Assembly (NCBI GenBank): GCA_001692895.1
Contig: KV748229.1
Span: 495,359 to 559,358, forward strand
Origin: Cenococcum geophilum 1.58
Lineage: Eukaryota; Ascomycota; Dothideomycetes; Gloniales; Gloniaceae
Direction: 5' to 3'
Length of the DNA stretch: 64,000 bases
Shown: positions 33,886 to 45,230 of the stretch, one piece after another
How positions within the stretch are numbered: the first letter of the stretch is position 1
How the letters are laid out: each line of letters starts with the position of its first letter
The notes under the pieces: model-generated
Databases searched by the model: none
Told to the model about the DNA's origin: nothing
Seen by the model: only the letters and a program-made list of their open reading frames with translations
Translations under genes and position numbers: made by a program

Positions 33886-34316
33886 CCCCCGCCTCCCTCT
33901 AGTGTTGAGCCGCCTACTTAGTTAAGCCTAGTACGGTTAGAAACGGATTATTATAAGATCCTCTTACAGTTATTTAATTAGCTGATAGCTTAGCTAAGCC
34001 ATTTTAATAAGCGTTAAAGGCAGATTCTAGAGTTAATTAGGCATACGTTAGTAAAGGACGATTGGGATATTAATAGAATAAGATCTCTAAAAGATATAAT
34101 AATTAAGATCTGGAAGGATTATGGCTTTCCAATTGGCACGCTACCGCGGATAAGAGAGAAAATAGGAGAGTTTAAATGGTAGAGAGTAGTATACCACGAG
34201 TAGAGAGTAGATTATAGAGAGTCTCTATAAAGAGCCTTATTCTACTATATAGCTAGCCCTTTTAAAATAGCCTTCCGTGTAAACTCTATAAGCTTAACTA
34301 ATTATAAACTCTAAAA
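33886..34316 (+). pseudogene. Second decayed coding stretch in the transposon interior
   Basis: In one frame the plus strand reads coding-like sequence (RLETDYYKILLQLFN, HTLVKDDWDINRIRSLKDII, WKDYGFPIGTLPRIREKIGE, LFYYIASPFKIAFRVNSISL) interrupted only by TAG/TAA codons at sites where Gln fits. It is on the same strand as the acidic-repeat ORF and may be its far 3' portion, separated by the minisatellite region, or a different gene. I recognise no family. Confidence 0.4.
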
Positions 34317-35276
34317 ATCTATTAAAGCTCTTAAAGTTAACCGCTAGTATATAGTTTTTTTTTATCTAAGCCTTTAGACCTTTAAAAGTTGCTTTAATTG
34401 GATTAAAATCTGGCGAATATAGTGGTAGGAATTTAAGAATAATACCCGCCTGGTCGTAAAGCTCTTAAAGCCGCTTTAACTTATAGATAGATACGTTATC
34501 CAGTATAATAATTAATCGCGGCCCTGGGTACGGTGTATAATTAGGTAGAACTTTATGCTTTATAAAAGCCTTAAAAAGCTCACTTATAAAAGCTCCTTAA
34601 AAGATAATATGGTCTATATAGCCTTTAAGCGTTAACGCCGATAAGATACTCCACTATTTAGATCTTTTATATGGCGTTAATACCTTACAGTCTGCACTAA
34701 CTGGCGCCCAGCCTCGTTTTCTATTACTAGTCCTCTTATTTAAAGCCAACTTATTAAGAAAGATAAGCTAGTTAGCGAGCTATTCTTTTTGCCTACTTTG
34801 CCACGTATAACAGAGCAATAAGCTTTACTAAGCGGCACGCTTAGAGACTACCTTTTAAGACTACTAAGCTACCTTAAGAACACGGCGAATAGTGGTAATA
34901 GAGGCTTAGATGTTGAATTTATTAAAGAGGAAGTCTTGCATCTTATCAAGATACGCAGTAGGCCTATCTTTAAGATACTTAAGCAGTTGCTATAAGTAGG
35001 TAGGAACGTTAATAAAAAACTTAATACTATACCAAGAATACTGACCTGCTTTTAATACTCCAAAAGAAGGCCCGGTCTACCTAGTTTTATACTAGGTGGC
35101 GCGTACGGTTGGCCCCAAAGGTCCCAGTTTAATTGAAGCTTATAAACGGTTGTTTTTAACAGCCCTAAAGCGACCGCTATATCAGGTACATACTCATCAA
35201 GATCTAAACGAAGCTTAATTTGGTTTATAACCTTAATTAGAAGACAACGGCCCATTATAACGGCGTGTGCAAGCAA
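34260..35276 (-). pseudogene. Decayed Tc1/mariner-type transposase
   Basis: The minus strand first shows a helix-turn-helix-like N-terminus (LDLDEYVPDIAVALGLLKTT, 35052-35276), then many stops, and near 34370-34510 the catalytic-core C-terminus: ILDNVSIYKLKRL, then QAGIILKFLPLYSPDFNPI followed by KATFKGLKA. The SPDFNPIE-like motif with Glu changed to Lys (GAA to AAA) and TGG/CAG changed to TAG fits RIP. The family is inferred from the DDE motif, the TIRs and TA duplication. Confidence 0.75.
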
Positions 35277-35371
35277 AAATAATCAATTGCATCGATTTCT
35301 ATGTGAAATTGGGTGGTGCGCGATGACCGGCTTTACTCCGGCGCGAGTTCACGATATTTCGGCAAGAACAA
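35265..35371 (-). repeat. Right terminal inverted repeat of the Tc1/mariner-type element
   Basis: Reverse complement of 30292-30398 with two mismatches; followed by TA at 35372-35373. Confidence 0.9.
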
Positions 35372-36142
35372 TAAGCGAGTAACACGTCACCTAATAGGTA
35401 GGATTTCGGCGTCTGCAGATGACGAAATAGTAGCGTCACTATACGGAGCTCTAATGCATCCAGCCTACCACGAAATGCAGTTTTAATTAGAATGCCTTGC
35501 AAAGCTGTACATTAACAACAATAAACATTACCTCTCTTTTCCCTGAATACCGAAGTCTTCTACCAGGTGCATGCGTCCAATTGTGTAACGCGAATCTCCG
35601 CCTCAAGGGTTTTCCTCAGAAATCCGTTCAGCTACATCTTCAACGTAACCGTAAGCGTTAACCAATATTGTGGGTTCAACCGTACCGCATGAACGGGAAT
35701 CCAAAATACCTGACCTGAGTGCATGCTCGTTCTAGCTAAATTACTACATGGGCTTAACGAGATGAAGCTTGGAATGTCTATACCCCTTAAATTTGGCTGC
35801 ACTTTCACCTCCACCGATATTTTAAAAGTTATTTTTCCTTATGCACGACCACAAAGCCACTAATGCCAAGACCGGTGTTGGAAGCTCGGATCAACTTCGT
35901 CATGTGAAACGTCCACGTTGGAAGCTCGCATATCGACGAACTCACCCTCTGCCACCAACACAACGCGCATCTCGAGACCACAAGGAATCGAGCATGTCGC
36001 ACACTACAACCACTACATTAACTGCCTAGTACCTGCACATGCGTCCGCTACGAAGCCTTCGCAGCCCTCCATCCAACTCTAGGCAAACACCTCCGCTAAC
36101 GCCGCATCGTCATCCCCGGAACCGGCATCAAACTTCCTCTTA
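35372..36142. other. Intergenic: transposon right flank and NIPA transporter promoter
   Basis: The flank returns at once to ordinary base composition without RIP signature. No gene recognised; short open frames at 35632-36029 have no family features. Confidence 0.45.
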
Positions 36143-38525
36143 ATGGCCATGATCATACCAACCCTCCACAATGCTGCTGGCTTAGCGACTCCCACTACCT
36201 TTGCTCCGCCCTCATCTACTCCGACTTCCATAGTACCCGGTATGGGCCGGGAGAACTGGTCGTCGCTCATTGGTATCGTGACGGCAATCATCGGCAACAT
36301 CCTGATCTCGTTCGCGCTGAACATGCAACGGTATGCGCATATACGCTTGATCCGAGAATGGGAAGAGAAGGAACGAATAAGAAAAGGACGAAAAAAGTCA
36401 TACGGTACAAACCAAGCCACTATTGCGGAAGAAAGAGTCAAAGCAAACCTTACGCCTAGATATAATCCGCCTCAAGACGCCGAGTACAGGCTTGAAGAAG
36501 AGGAGGAAGCCCTAGATCGAAATGGAGATGATGAACATCTAGCTAGCGAATCCAACCCTCTAATTGCCTCTCTTCCACCAACCTACCCCCACTCCCGACC
36601 TCGGCACAGCCCATCCCGCCCATCTATCGATACGGCAACATCCAGTTCCGCCTCCAGTTCGCGCGCTGAAGCGGCTTTCAAACAGAAGTCGTACCTCCAT
36701 TCACCGTACTGGTGGAGTGGCATCATCATGATGACGGTTGGCGAAGCTGGGAATTTCCTTGCCTATGGATTTGCACCCGCGTCCATCGTCTCTCCTCTAG
36801 GCGTCGTAGCTCTCATCTCGAACTGTATAATTGCTCCTTTTGTGCTCAAAGAGCCCTTCCGGAAACGCGATGGGGTGGGTGTGTTTATAGCAGTTACTGG
36901 TGCCGTCACTGTGGTGCTGTCAGCCAGCGACAATAACCCTAAATTAGGACCGGGGAAGATCTGGAAGTTAATCGGGACATGGGAGTTTGAGACTTACCTT
37001 GGAATCACAGTTGCGGTAATAATTGGGTTGATGGCAGCTAGCAACAAATATGGTGGAAAGAGTATATTCATCGATTTAGGGCTAGTTGGATTATTCGGTG
37101 AGTGCAAATTTCCTCATACTGACTCCTTCCCTGGGATAAGATTTAGTAATTCTCTGCGCCTGAATTTTATTATGTGGTGGACTAACAATTACGTGTTCTA
37201 CAGGCGGTTATACAGCCCTCTCCACCAAGGGCGTTGCCTCTCTCCTTTCATACACCCTCTGGCGTGCCCTCACCTTCCCTGTTACGTACCTCCTCGTCGC
37301 TGTCCTGATTTTCACCGCTGTAATGCAGATTAAATATGTTAACCGTGCTCTCCAACATTTCGACGCAACTCAAGTTATTCCAACGCAATTTGTGCTTTTC
37401 ACATTATCCGTTATTCTAGGCTCTGCGGTACTTTACCGGGATTTCAAAAAAACTCCCGGCGACGATGCTGGCAAATTCATCGGGGGCTGTGCTATGACAT
37501 TTATGGGCGTCTGGCTCATTACTAGTGGTCGACCTCGGCGAACCGACGAACAGGAAGATAGGGACCCAGAGCCTGAAGATGCCATCAACCTTATCAATGG
37601 CGAGCGTTACCGTGATTCCGTGGACACGGACGGCCCTGAAGACATTGAAGCCGGTACGAGCACACGACGCTCCTCCACTTTGCGTGATTCATCCCCTCCA
37701 ATTGCCATTGGACGAACTATGCACCACGCCTCAGCCTCCGCTCCCTCGACACCTATCATCAAGCTTACGCCTCACAATACCACACACCCGACACCCGCTT
37801 TCGAGACACCATCATCCTCCATTCGAGAGGCTCCATCCCCTCTCACTACCAATCCCTGGGAATCCTCTGCACCGGCCTCTCCCTCCCCATCACCAGTCCT
37901 CCGCCCCGCCCCAGCACCCTTATTCACCTCGGTCTCCGACCCCGTCCTCCCCACAGATGCCCAAGCCCCCTTCTCAGCCCCTGCAACAAGGCCACGCACG
38001 CCAAAAGGCACGACGCACACGGCAGACGCACTGCCTGCAACGCCAGTCACGGCACCACGCCTCCGACGAAGTGGTACCGCAGAGCGGCTCAGCTCGCGCG
38101 ACCGCGACCACGACCGCGACCGCCTCTCCGCGCGCAACTCCATCGCGGGCCCGCTGCTCGCCAGCCCGCTCGGCTCCAGCCTTAGCGCCGTCGTCGCGGA
38201 GCTGCGCCGCGGCGGCAGTCTGCGCGGCGGCCACCATCACAACAGCAATGGCAGCGTGGAGCCGCATACGCCGAGCCGATGGCGCGGGTCGATTGCCGTG
38301 GACGGCGACGAGCACGGGCCGGACGACGGTGGGCGCGAACGGGAGATAGTGCGTAGAGGCACTGAGGGCGAGACGACAGGGAGGGGACGGAGTCTTAGTG
38401 GGACGTTGGGGGAGCTATGGAGGGGCTGGAGGGGCAGCGCGAATACGAGTGTGGAGGATGTGGGCGCTGTGGAGGCTGGGAGGAGTGGGAGTGTGGGAGA
38501 TGAGGCATGGGCGCCGCAGCGGTAA
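36143..38525 (+). CDS. NIPA-type magnesium transporter (DUF803 family) with long cytosolic tail
   Basis: Two exons, 36143-37097 and 37204-38525, intron GTGAGT...ACAG, joining at FGGYTALSTKG; 758 residues. NIPA signatures are SSLIGIVTAIIGNILISFALNMQR (helix 1), YWWSGIIMMTVGEAGNFLAYGFAPASIVSPLGVVALISNCIIAP, a FxxR/KRD loop, GVFIAVTGAVTVV, and after the intron LWRALTFPVTYLLVAVLIF, YVNRALQHFDATQVIPTQFV and FIGGCAMTFMGVWLITSG. About nine transmembrane helices are expected. A charged loop of about 130 residues sits between helices 1 and 2, and a Ser/Pro/Arg-rich tail of about 300 residues follows the last helix. The family moves Mg2+ and other divalent cations across plasma or endosomal membranes. 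Confidence 0.88.
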
Positions 38526-40349
38526 TTAGTGTAACTACTGGAAGGAGCTTGGTCCTTTTGAGAGAGATGGGGATTAGAATTAGTTTGGGGTACAGGCTTG
38601 AGGTAAATGGAAGGGGGTGGGTTGTGCATTTTCGGTGCGTTCTTGGAGGGCTGCATAGTATGGCGTCTTGTGGGGCTTGGGGCCTTTTTCACCTTTGGGA
38701 TGTGATTCCCTAACCTTTGTGGATACCGTTCTTTGTTCTCTGCTACTGTTGCAGTTCGCTGGACTTGTTGTACCGGGTGGTCCGGTCGTATTTCCGGTCC
38801 TGTGTACTTGATTTTGCCGAGAGATGGTAGCTCTCATTCTAGGGTATGGAGATCTTACTGTATACCTTGTAATGGGGGAAGGAGCGTTGAATATTCTGCA
38901 TGNTAGGCGGGGTTTCCGTGGGGAGGTCAAGGTTGTCTGGGGCCTTTATACGATCGAGCATCTGTTTCAACTTCAGTCAGCCGGAAAATTTAATACCCGC
39001 TGCATAGCAGTGTGACTGAATGTGCTTTACAATCTGAGGGTGAGCAAAATGGTATTTAGTTCAGACATAACGAGTTCCTAAATTGTCTCTTTGAAAATTT
39101 TCCTAGGGCGGAACATTTCAGGGACGAGCAGCTCTTAAATGAGGAAAAATTTCTGTTTCCGTGCTTCAAAGTCCTTCATGCCTTCCCTATCCATAAAACC
39201 ATGCACGGGCAGTCTCCAGCTAGGTGGTAACATGGCTGGGTCCTGTGTCCAGGTACACATCGTTCGCCTGCCTGACGGAGGAGAAACGGTGTTTGGCCAC
39301 CGGGAAGGACGAAGGTTTCCTCACGCAATGGCCATCCGTGACCTCTCAGATGGGGTCCTATACCTAAGTAGCCTCTAGTCGTGGTGAAGAGTGCGGTGGG
39401 TAGTTGTTGTTCTGATGGGATTGGGAACTTCGTCAGAGGTTCCAAGAGAAGCCTGCGCATCTTTGAATGGCGAAGATTCTGAGAAATGACACCAGGCTTC
39501 ATAGAGCATCAATCCAAAGACTTCTCAGATTTCTGGCGTATCGGAGGCACTGAAGAGCTGATTCAAGATTCTTTGTTACGTCATGTCGTTGTCCATTCAA
39601 CAATATTGGATGGCTATCCTCAGCGGAACCATAGCATTATGATAAAGCCTTGCGGTTAGTTAGTATGGAATAGCCTTTCATAGAAACGGTGAAAGAATTG
39701 GGTACACCAACGAAGCTATATCATTACGAGATAAACATAACCTTTATCAAAACCGCAAACCTCAACGTTTGTACGGATATCATGCCCAGTCATCTTATGT
39801 CACTTACCTCATAGCTAGGACTGTCTGTAAGAGACACCACTCACATTGAACCTCATCAACCCACTAACCTATCAGCACTGTAACAAGGCGAATCTCTCTC
39901 TTTTCGACGTTGAGAAGAGTATACATATCCCGAAATAATGTGAAAATTGAGAGGAGCAAAGTTGTGACAGAGATAGAGGTCTCTGGCTAGATTTTGGATA
40001 TCTTTGAAAATTTTAGACTCTCAACTCTTTTTTCGGTAAAAGTAATGTTTCCGGTGCATGCTCGTTGTTGATACAGGGGTCGCATACGAAATATATGGGA
40101 TGATATTATCGTGATAATGTGAGCGCCTGCACCTCCTTTGCCCGTTTCGGTGATCAACCTCGGCACAAATCGAACCCGTATGCAGCCACTCACAATGCGG
40201 GGAGCGCGAGCTGGGGTAAGCTCCACCAGAAGCCGAAGCACCTACTAAATATTCGACATGGCCGAGTCAATTGTGTCAGCATCAATTGCTTCCCCTTCTT
40301 CACCTATTGCCTGAATTTTTATTCCTTAACATTTACGAAAAATTGCAAA
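38526..40349. other. Intergenic region upstream of the acyl-CoA dehydrogenase
   Basis: About 1.8 kb with no supported gene; one ambiguous base at 38903. Short open frames at 38580-39502 lack family features. The last 250 bases are the likely promoter and leader of the dehydrogenase gene. Confidence 0.45.
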
Positions 40350-42096
40350 ATGTCTGAGCTCCTCCAGAACAGCCAGAATGGCCATCTCTCTGCCTCTGCC
40401 AGGGTTCCCGCCATCGCTCGACCTTTTGTCAGCCAGAGGGCTATGAAGACGCTGGACCTTGTATGCTCTTCTCACCTTCTTCATTTGCGTTTCTTTCTTC
40501 GTCATGGCTTGCTTCGAAAGTCACAACAGCCCCGTACTGACTAAGTCTTGTCCACCAGGTCGAGAAGTTCGTCGAAGAAGAATGCATTCCCGCCGACGCG
40601 GTCTTCGCGCGCCAGATTGGCGAAACCACAGAGCAGCGCTTCTCAAGCCACCCGCCAGTCATGGAGGAACTGAAAGCCAAGGCGAAGAAACTGGGGCTGT
40701 GGAACATGTTCCTGCCGAAGAACCACTTCAAGGAAGGAGCTGGGTTTAGCAATTTAGAGTATGGGCTTATGGCAGAATATCTAGGGAAGAGCAGAACGGC
40801 CAGTGAGGTATGCATATGGTCTTGAGAATGTACAAGGGTGAATATGAAATGATATGGAGTTCGGGAAGCTAAATAATGAGAGGAGCTCATGCTGGGCATC
40901 ATGCTGAATGTTGCATAGGCTACCAATTGCGCTGCACCTGATACAGGCAATATGGAAGTTCTTGCGAAGTACGGCAATGAAGCACAGAAGAGGAAGTGGC
41001 TCGACCCATTACTTAATGGCGAGATCCGCTCTGCATTCTTGATGACGGAGCCGCAGGTTGCATCAAGTGATGCCACCAACATAGAAATGCAAATACAGAG
41101 GGATGGTAACGATTGGGTCCTCAACGGATCGGTAAGAGGCTTCTCATATGGACTTAATTTTCTATGGCCTACATAGAAAGCAAACTGATCTATTACACTC
41201 TTAGAAATGGTGGAGCAGCGGCGCCGGTGACCCACGCTGCAAGATTTACCTCGTCCTAGGCAAAACGGATCCAAACAACCAGGATAAGTACAAGCAGCAG
41301 TCCGTTATTCTTGTTCCACATGACACTCCGGGCATCACTATCCACCGCATGCTGTCCGTGTTCGGTTATGACGACGCCCCACATGGCCACGGTCACATTT
41401 CATTCAACAACGTCCGCGTACCAGCCTCCAACATGGTTCTCGGCGAGGGACGGGGATTCGAGATTATTCAGGGCCGTCTTGGCCCAGGGCGTATCCACCA
41501 CGCCATGAGGAGTGTTGGCGCTGTAAGAACCTCATCAATTAACCCCATTTCCTCAAATACTCATCCCATCACAGGCCGAGAAAGCGCTAGAATGGTTCCT
41601 CGCACGTATCAATGACCCTAAAAAGAAGCCTTTCGGTGAACAGCTCCACAAGCATGGTATCATGATCGAGCGAGTCGCCCGTTCCCGCATCGAAATCGAC
41701 GCCGCCCGTCTCGCAGTCCTGAACGCTGCCATCAAAATTGACGAATCCAACGCTAAAGGCGCTCTCAAAGAGATTGCCGAAGTCAAGGTCCTTGTTCCAG
41801 AAATGAACCTGGCCGTTATCGACCGGGCTATCCAAGCCTATGGTGGCGCCGGTGTCTGTCAGGATACGCCTCTAGCAAGCATGTATGCCCTAGGAAGGAC
41901 AATGAGGATTGTGGATGGCCCGGATGAGGTACATATTCTACAGCTCGGTAAGAATGAGAACAAGCGGGGGCCGGCACATAAGGTGAGGATCGAAGCCCAG
42001 CAAAAGAAGAGTGAGGGGTTACTGGCGAAGTATGGCATTCAGAAAACGGATCTGCTGCAATTGAATAGAGTAAATGGGAAGGTGAGCAAGTTGTAG
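40350..42096 (+). CDS. Peroxisomal acyl-CoA dehydrogenase (ACAD10/11-like)
   Basis: Five exons: 40350-40460, 40559-40807, 40919-41131, 41205-41522, 41575-42096; all introns lie between codons; 470 residues. Motifs are [14 protein letters not shown], the FAD-site block [76 protein letters not shown] and [11 protein letters not shown], as in the ACAD10/11 type of acyl-CoA dehydrogenase. The C-terminus is Ser-Lys-Leu, a canonical type 1 peroxisomal signal, so the enzyme should act in peroxisomal beta-oxidation or oxidation of a branched or hydroxy acyl-CoA. The start ([14 protein letters not shown]) is the first ATG of the spliced frame after a pyrimidine-rich leader. The exact substrate cannot be read from sequence. 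Confidence 0.9.
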
Positions 42097-42991
42097 GGTG
42101 ATACAGAGGGGCTCTGGCGAACCGTGTATTTATTGATATTTGGACAAAGTGAAAAAAAAAACAGCAATAGTTGAAGTGCCTTCATTGATCCTCCAGCTAT
42201 TTGATCACAGACGACAGAGCACTAGCTGAATACTAAAGAAAGGCCGTCCCCTGACTTAACTCAAAGTCTGAAAGCGACCATCTAAAGGTATTTTTGTGTA
42301 AACTCTCGCCTGTCCTTGGCTGACGAGAGCGCATTCTTTCCAAATTCGAGCTTTAGTCGTCAGTTAAACAACGGTCAAGTTGTAATCAACGCCAGACTCG
42401 AGAAGTCCTTTCTCACCTATCCTCGAAGCGGATAATGGACGATTAGAAGCATATCGCATAGTTCTAGTAGGATTGACTCAGCTGCTCTCAAGCCCCCCTC
42501 CCCGGTTATCTTGGTGGTCTTGGACGGTTTGTAGGAATTGAGTCGTTGCAGAGCAGAGAAACAGCCATTGGAAAACACGGAGGTGAATGCAGTAGCCAAT
42601 GGGGCGAAGATAAGTGAAAAAGGACAAGACACGTGAAGGTTGTGAATTGAAGAGAGAGTAGTAGGATGAAGTTGTACATCTCAATAATTCAGCTTTCCTT
42701 TGTAGAAAGGTAAAGCTGGGTAAATAATTTCGAGCATATCCTAATTTCTCACTAAACCAGCCGACTCTGATTTGAGCTTTGAGTGATATCAGTCAACTGC
42801 TCTGCTGGGGACTTGTTCTGCTTCATCCTGCGTAAAAGCACCAAGAAGGCTCGTGCAAGTTCGTGCCGCCTATAGGAGAAGTTGGGAAGCTCTAGGAGAC
42901 GCAGGAATGTTTCACATGTTAATACAGGTCACAAAATGTACATTTAGAAGAAATTGTGTGTGCAAATAATATTAAACGAAGCAAAATTGTC
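42097..42991. other. Intergenic region
   Basis: About 900 bases of ordinary composition with no recognised gene; it holds the 3' flanks of the dehydrogenase (+) and of the SET-domain relic (-). Confidence 0.45.
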
Positions 42992-43391
42992 TCAATCCTC
43001 CCTTGTTGGAATGCGATTTGTCCTCACACGGCGACAAATCCGACCAGGCTTAAAGTACTTATCGCCATAATGGATAGTTAGCTCCATACCGGCTTGATAT
43101 TCTTGATAGCCTTAATAACAACCAGCCTTGTCTTGCCTGCTCACATCGTGGAGAACTTCATCAAAGGTTTACAGCCATGGTTGATGAATCTGACCCAGTT
43201 CCCCTGTCCGACAGGATCAATGGACTCGTTACCGTCTGGCTTCAAAACGCTAGTCATCTAACCCGGGATATCGCCGTTCCCCCAAGCTGTCTTGGCGAAG
43301 ACCATAGTACCCCTATCCTTCATCATGCGCAGCTCAAAGAGCTCCTCCCAATTTTCGGTCCCTTGAACCCACTCCTCGAGCGTGTGGCCAC
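42992..43391 (-). pseudogene. SET-domain protein relic (C-terminal part), ending at the retroelement boundary
   Basis: Read on the minus strand from 43391: LEEWVQGTENWEELFELRM, DRGTMVFAKTAWGNGDIPG (the SET start), then GQGNWVRFINHGCKP (the RFINHxCxP motif), RLVVIKAIKNIKP and, one base out of frame, GMELTIHYGDKYF (the ELTxDYG motif) with a Cys-Arg-Arg end and stop at 42992. Two in-frame stops and a one-base deletion (near 43085) interrupt it, and the middle of the SET domain is missing. SET proteins are lysine methyltransferases; which substrate this one had is unknown. The 5' part would lie beyond the retroelement that starts at 43392. See the candidate first exon at 54370-54522. Confidence 0.65.
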
Positions 43392-43547
43392 ATCTATCTA
43401 TCGCAGTCACGTGAGGGGATGTTAAATTTTTTGTATGATTGGGAGGCGCAGGGCTATAAGGTCGCTCTAGGGCTAGTTCTTAGCAGTTTTCCTAGTTCCT
43501 AGCACTCAAATCTGCTAAGGATTTGCCCTAAAGCGGCCAGATGTCCC
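43392..43547. repeat. Split direct repeat B, outer copy (B2)
   Basis: 156 bp, ATCTATCTATCGCAGT... to ...CAGATGTCCC, matching 43815-43970 base for base in length; the differences seen are C/T and G/A changes. This copy is the less mutated one. Confidence 0.88.
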
Positions 43548-43582
43548 CGACCGCAAGCTTATAGCTGCAAGACTATCTAACT

Positions 43583-43660
43583 ATAGTGGTCGCATTAAGG
43601 CTGGCTCTTAGTGGTTTTGCTAGTTCCTAGCACCTACTAAAGAATTGCCTTAAAGCGCTA
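43583..43660. repeat. Partial, more diverged B-like copy
   Basis: The stretch GGTCGCATTAAGGCTGGCTC ... TTTTGCTAGTTCCTAGCACC ... GCCTTAAAGCGCT resembles the centre of repeat B and lies between B2 and A2, suggesting an older internal duplication in this end. Confidence 0.6.
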
Positions 43661-43703
43661 TTTATATATAATGCATACTGAGTGTAAGGGATGGCGGGTG
43701 GGG

Positions 43704-43816
43704 AAAGCGAATTAGCCACGTAGTAACTGCGTTTGATATTCGCGAATATTGTAGGAGGTCTTAGTATTATGTGTTGCTGAGGTAGTTGCTGCCAAGCAAT
43801 ATATAGACGCTAGTAT
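43704..43816. repeat. Split direct repeat A, inner copy (A2)
   Basis: 113 bp, AAAGCGAATTAGCCACGTAG... to ...GACGCTAGTAT, in the same orientation as 54014-54126; differences are transitions. Confidence 0.88.
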
Positions 43817-43970
43817 CTATCTATCGCAGTTATATAAGGGAATATTTAATTTTTTGTATAATTGGGAGGCGTAGGGCTATAAGGTCGCTCTAGGGCTAGT
43901 TCTTAGCAGTTTTGCTAGTTCCTAGCATTTAAATCTGCTAAGGATTTGCCCTAAAGCGGCCAGATGTCCC
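43815..43970. repeat. Split direct repeat B, inner copy (B1)
   Basis: 156 bp copy of 43392-43547, directly adjoining repeat A2 (they share two bases). More AT-rich than B2 through RIP-like changes. Confidence 0.88.
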
Positions 43971-44254
43971 TAAGCGAAGCTCCTGCGCCTAATAAGACAT
44001 TACCGCATTCTGCCATATTCTGCCAAATTCTGCTATATTATTACATTCTGCTAAGTTCTGCTAACCCTAAGTTATAAGCTAACTAATTAGGATTTTCTAT
44101 GCCCGGTATGGAAAATTGCTATTAGCTCGCTTACTACTAGCGCCTTAGCGGCCCTTTTAATATTTTAACCTACTACCTAGTAATCCTTACGCTAAGAGCG
44201 GTATACTACGCTAAAAGTAAAAGTTAAGGTAATAGAGGTTAGTGGTTTTAGTTC

Positions 44255-45230
44255 TAATATATAGGCGAAAGGCTTCTAATAACTACTAACCTAGCTACTA
44301 GATTTGCTAATATAAATACCCTAAATCTTTAGCGAACTGGGTAGCGCCCTAGCGGAAGGAGTAGTTTAAGTAACTACTTAGGTTAATCCTAGCAGCTACT
44401 AGATAGGAGAAGAGGATCTTATAAACCCCTAGAGAGGTAAAGGGTTTACTATTAAGACTAAATAAGGGAGAGTTAAGGGGTTAAGGGTCCCTATTAAATA
44501 GCTTTATTATAGCAGCGACTAGGTATAATAGGCCGCCTACTGCCGTAATAGCAACGTTAACGCCCTAGTGTTACTTGTTAGCTTTACTCTATTTAAGGCG
44601 GAATATTATCCTACTAGGCGTAAAGGTGATATTATATTAAGTGGCCTTTTTTATTAGGAAGGTTGTTTAGTTCTTAAGCTCTACCATAGTATATATAATC
44701 TTGCCTATCTATAGAAATCTAGTAAATATAAGGGTAAATGCGGTATTAGTATTAATATCTAGTAGTAATAGGCCGTATATTACTACCTAGGCTAGAATAT
44801 CCCTAGTAATAGGTTACTTGTCCTTTTTTACTAAGGGAGAGATAGCGGCTGCTTTAGTAAGTAATTGGTGTACTATAGAATCCTTAAATGCTATAATTAA
44901 GATGCCGTAATTTACGTAGCGTGAGCGAATTACGGAGATATAGGCTTATAAGGTTTCGGCCTTAAGCCTACCTATTTATGGCTAGGAGGTACTAAATATA
45001 TAACGGGCAATCTATTCGCCTAGTTTACGCGGCTTAGCTAGGTAGGGGGAGACTCCTTTAAGTGCGCAGTATAACTCCTAGCTATTAACTACTAAGAAAT
45101 AGTTTTTATAGGTTGCTGGCGTAAGGCCGTTCTAAAGAAGGAGCGCGTAGAGGTTAGATGGCGCGTTAATATTATCTTTAAAGTTTATAGGCGGTTGTAA
45201 GTAGTCTATTAGGTTTATAGTACCTATTAA
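44255..45230 (-). pseudogene. Tyrosine recombinase domain of the Ngaro-like element, decayed
   Basis: The minus strand reads the core-binding domain (NGLTPATYKNYFLVVNS, then ELYCALKGVSPYLAKPRKLG, AYISVIRSRYVNYG; about 45170-44900), then the catalytic domain: DINTNTAFTLIFTRFL, TPSRIIFRLK, YSFRQGATQFAKDLGYLY (44367-44315) and LLEAFRLYI (44280-44255). The YSFR block corresponds to the HxxR motif with His changed to Tyr (CAC to TAC), and the tyrosine of RLY is the expected nucleophile. Frequent TAG/TAA codons replace Gln and Trp. Confidence 0.8.

Larger units (their letters stand above)
30292..35371. mobile_element. Tc1/mariner-type DNA transposon, 5.08 kb, RIP-degraded, with cargo
   Basis: Terminal inverted repeats at 30292-30398 and 35265-35371 match over 107 bp with two mismatches, and the element is flanked by TA on both sides (30290-30291 and 35372-35373), the target duplication of this superfamily. 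A decayed transposase with a SPDFNPI motif lies at the right end on the minus strand. The element is far longer than usual for the family (about 1.3-2 kb). The extra length is made of an acidic-repeat ORF, four minisatellite arrays and a second decayed coding stretch, all of which are listed. The interior has many TAG/TAA stops where Gln or Trp codons are expected, the mark of RIP. The TIRs look unmutated. Confidence 0.85.

Noticed and set aside
43177-43425. 82-codon plus-strand frame next to the retroelement
   Set aside because: The opposite strand carries SET-domain motifs, which explains the coding-like composition.
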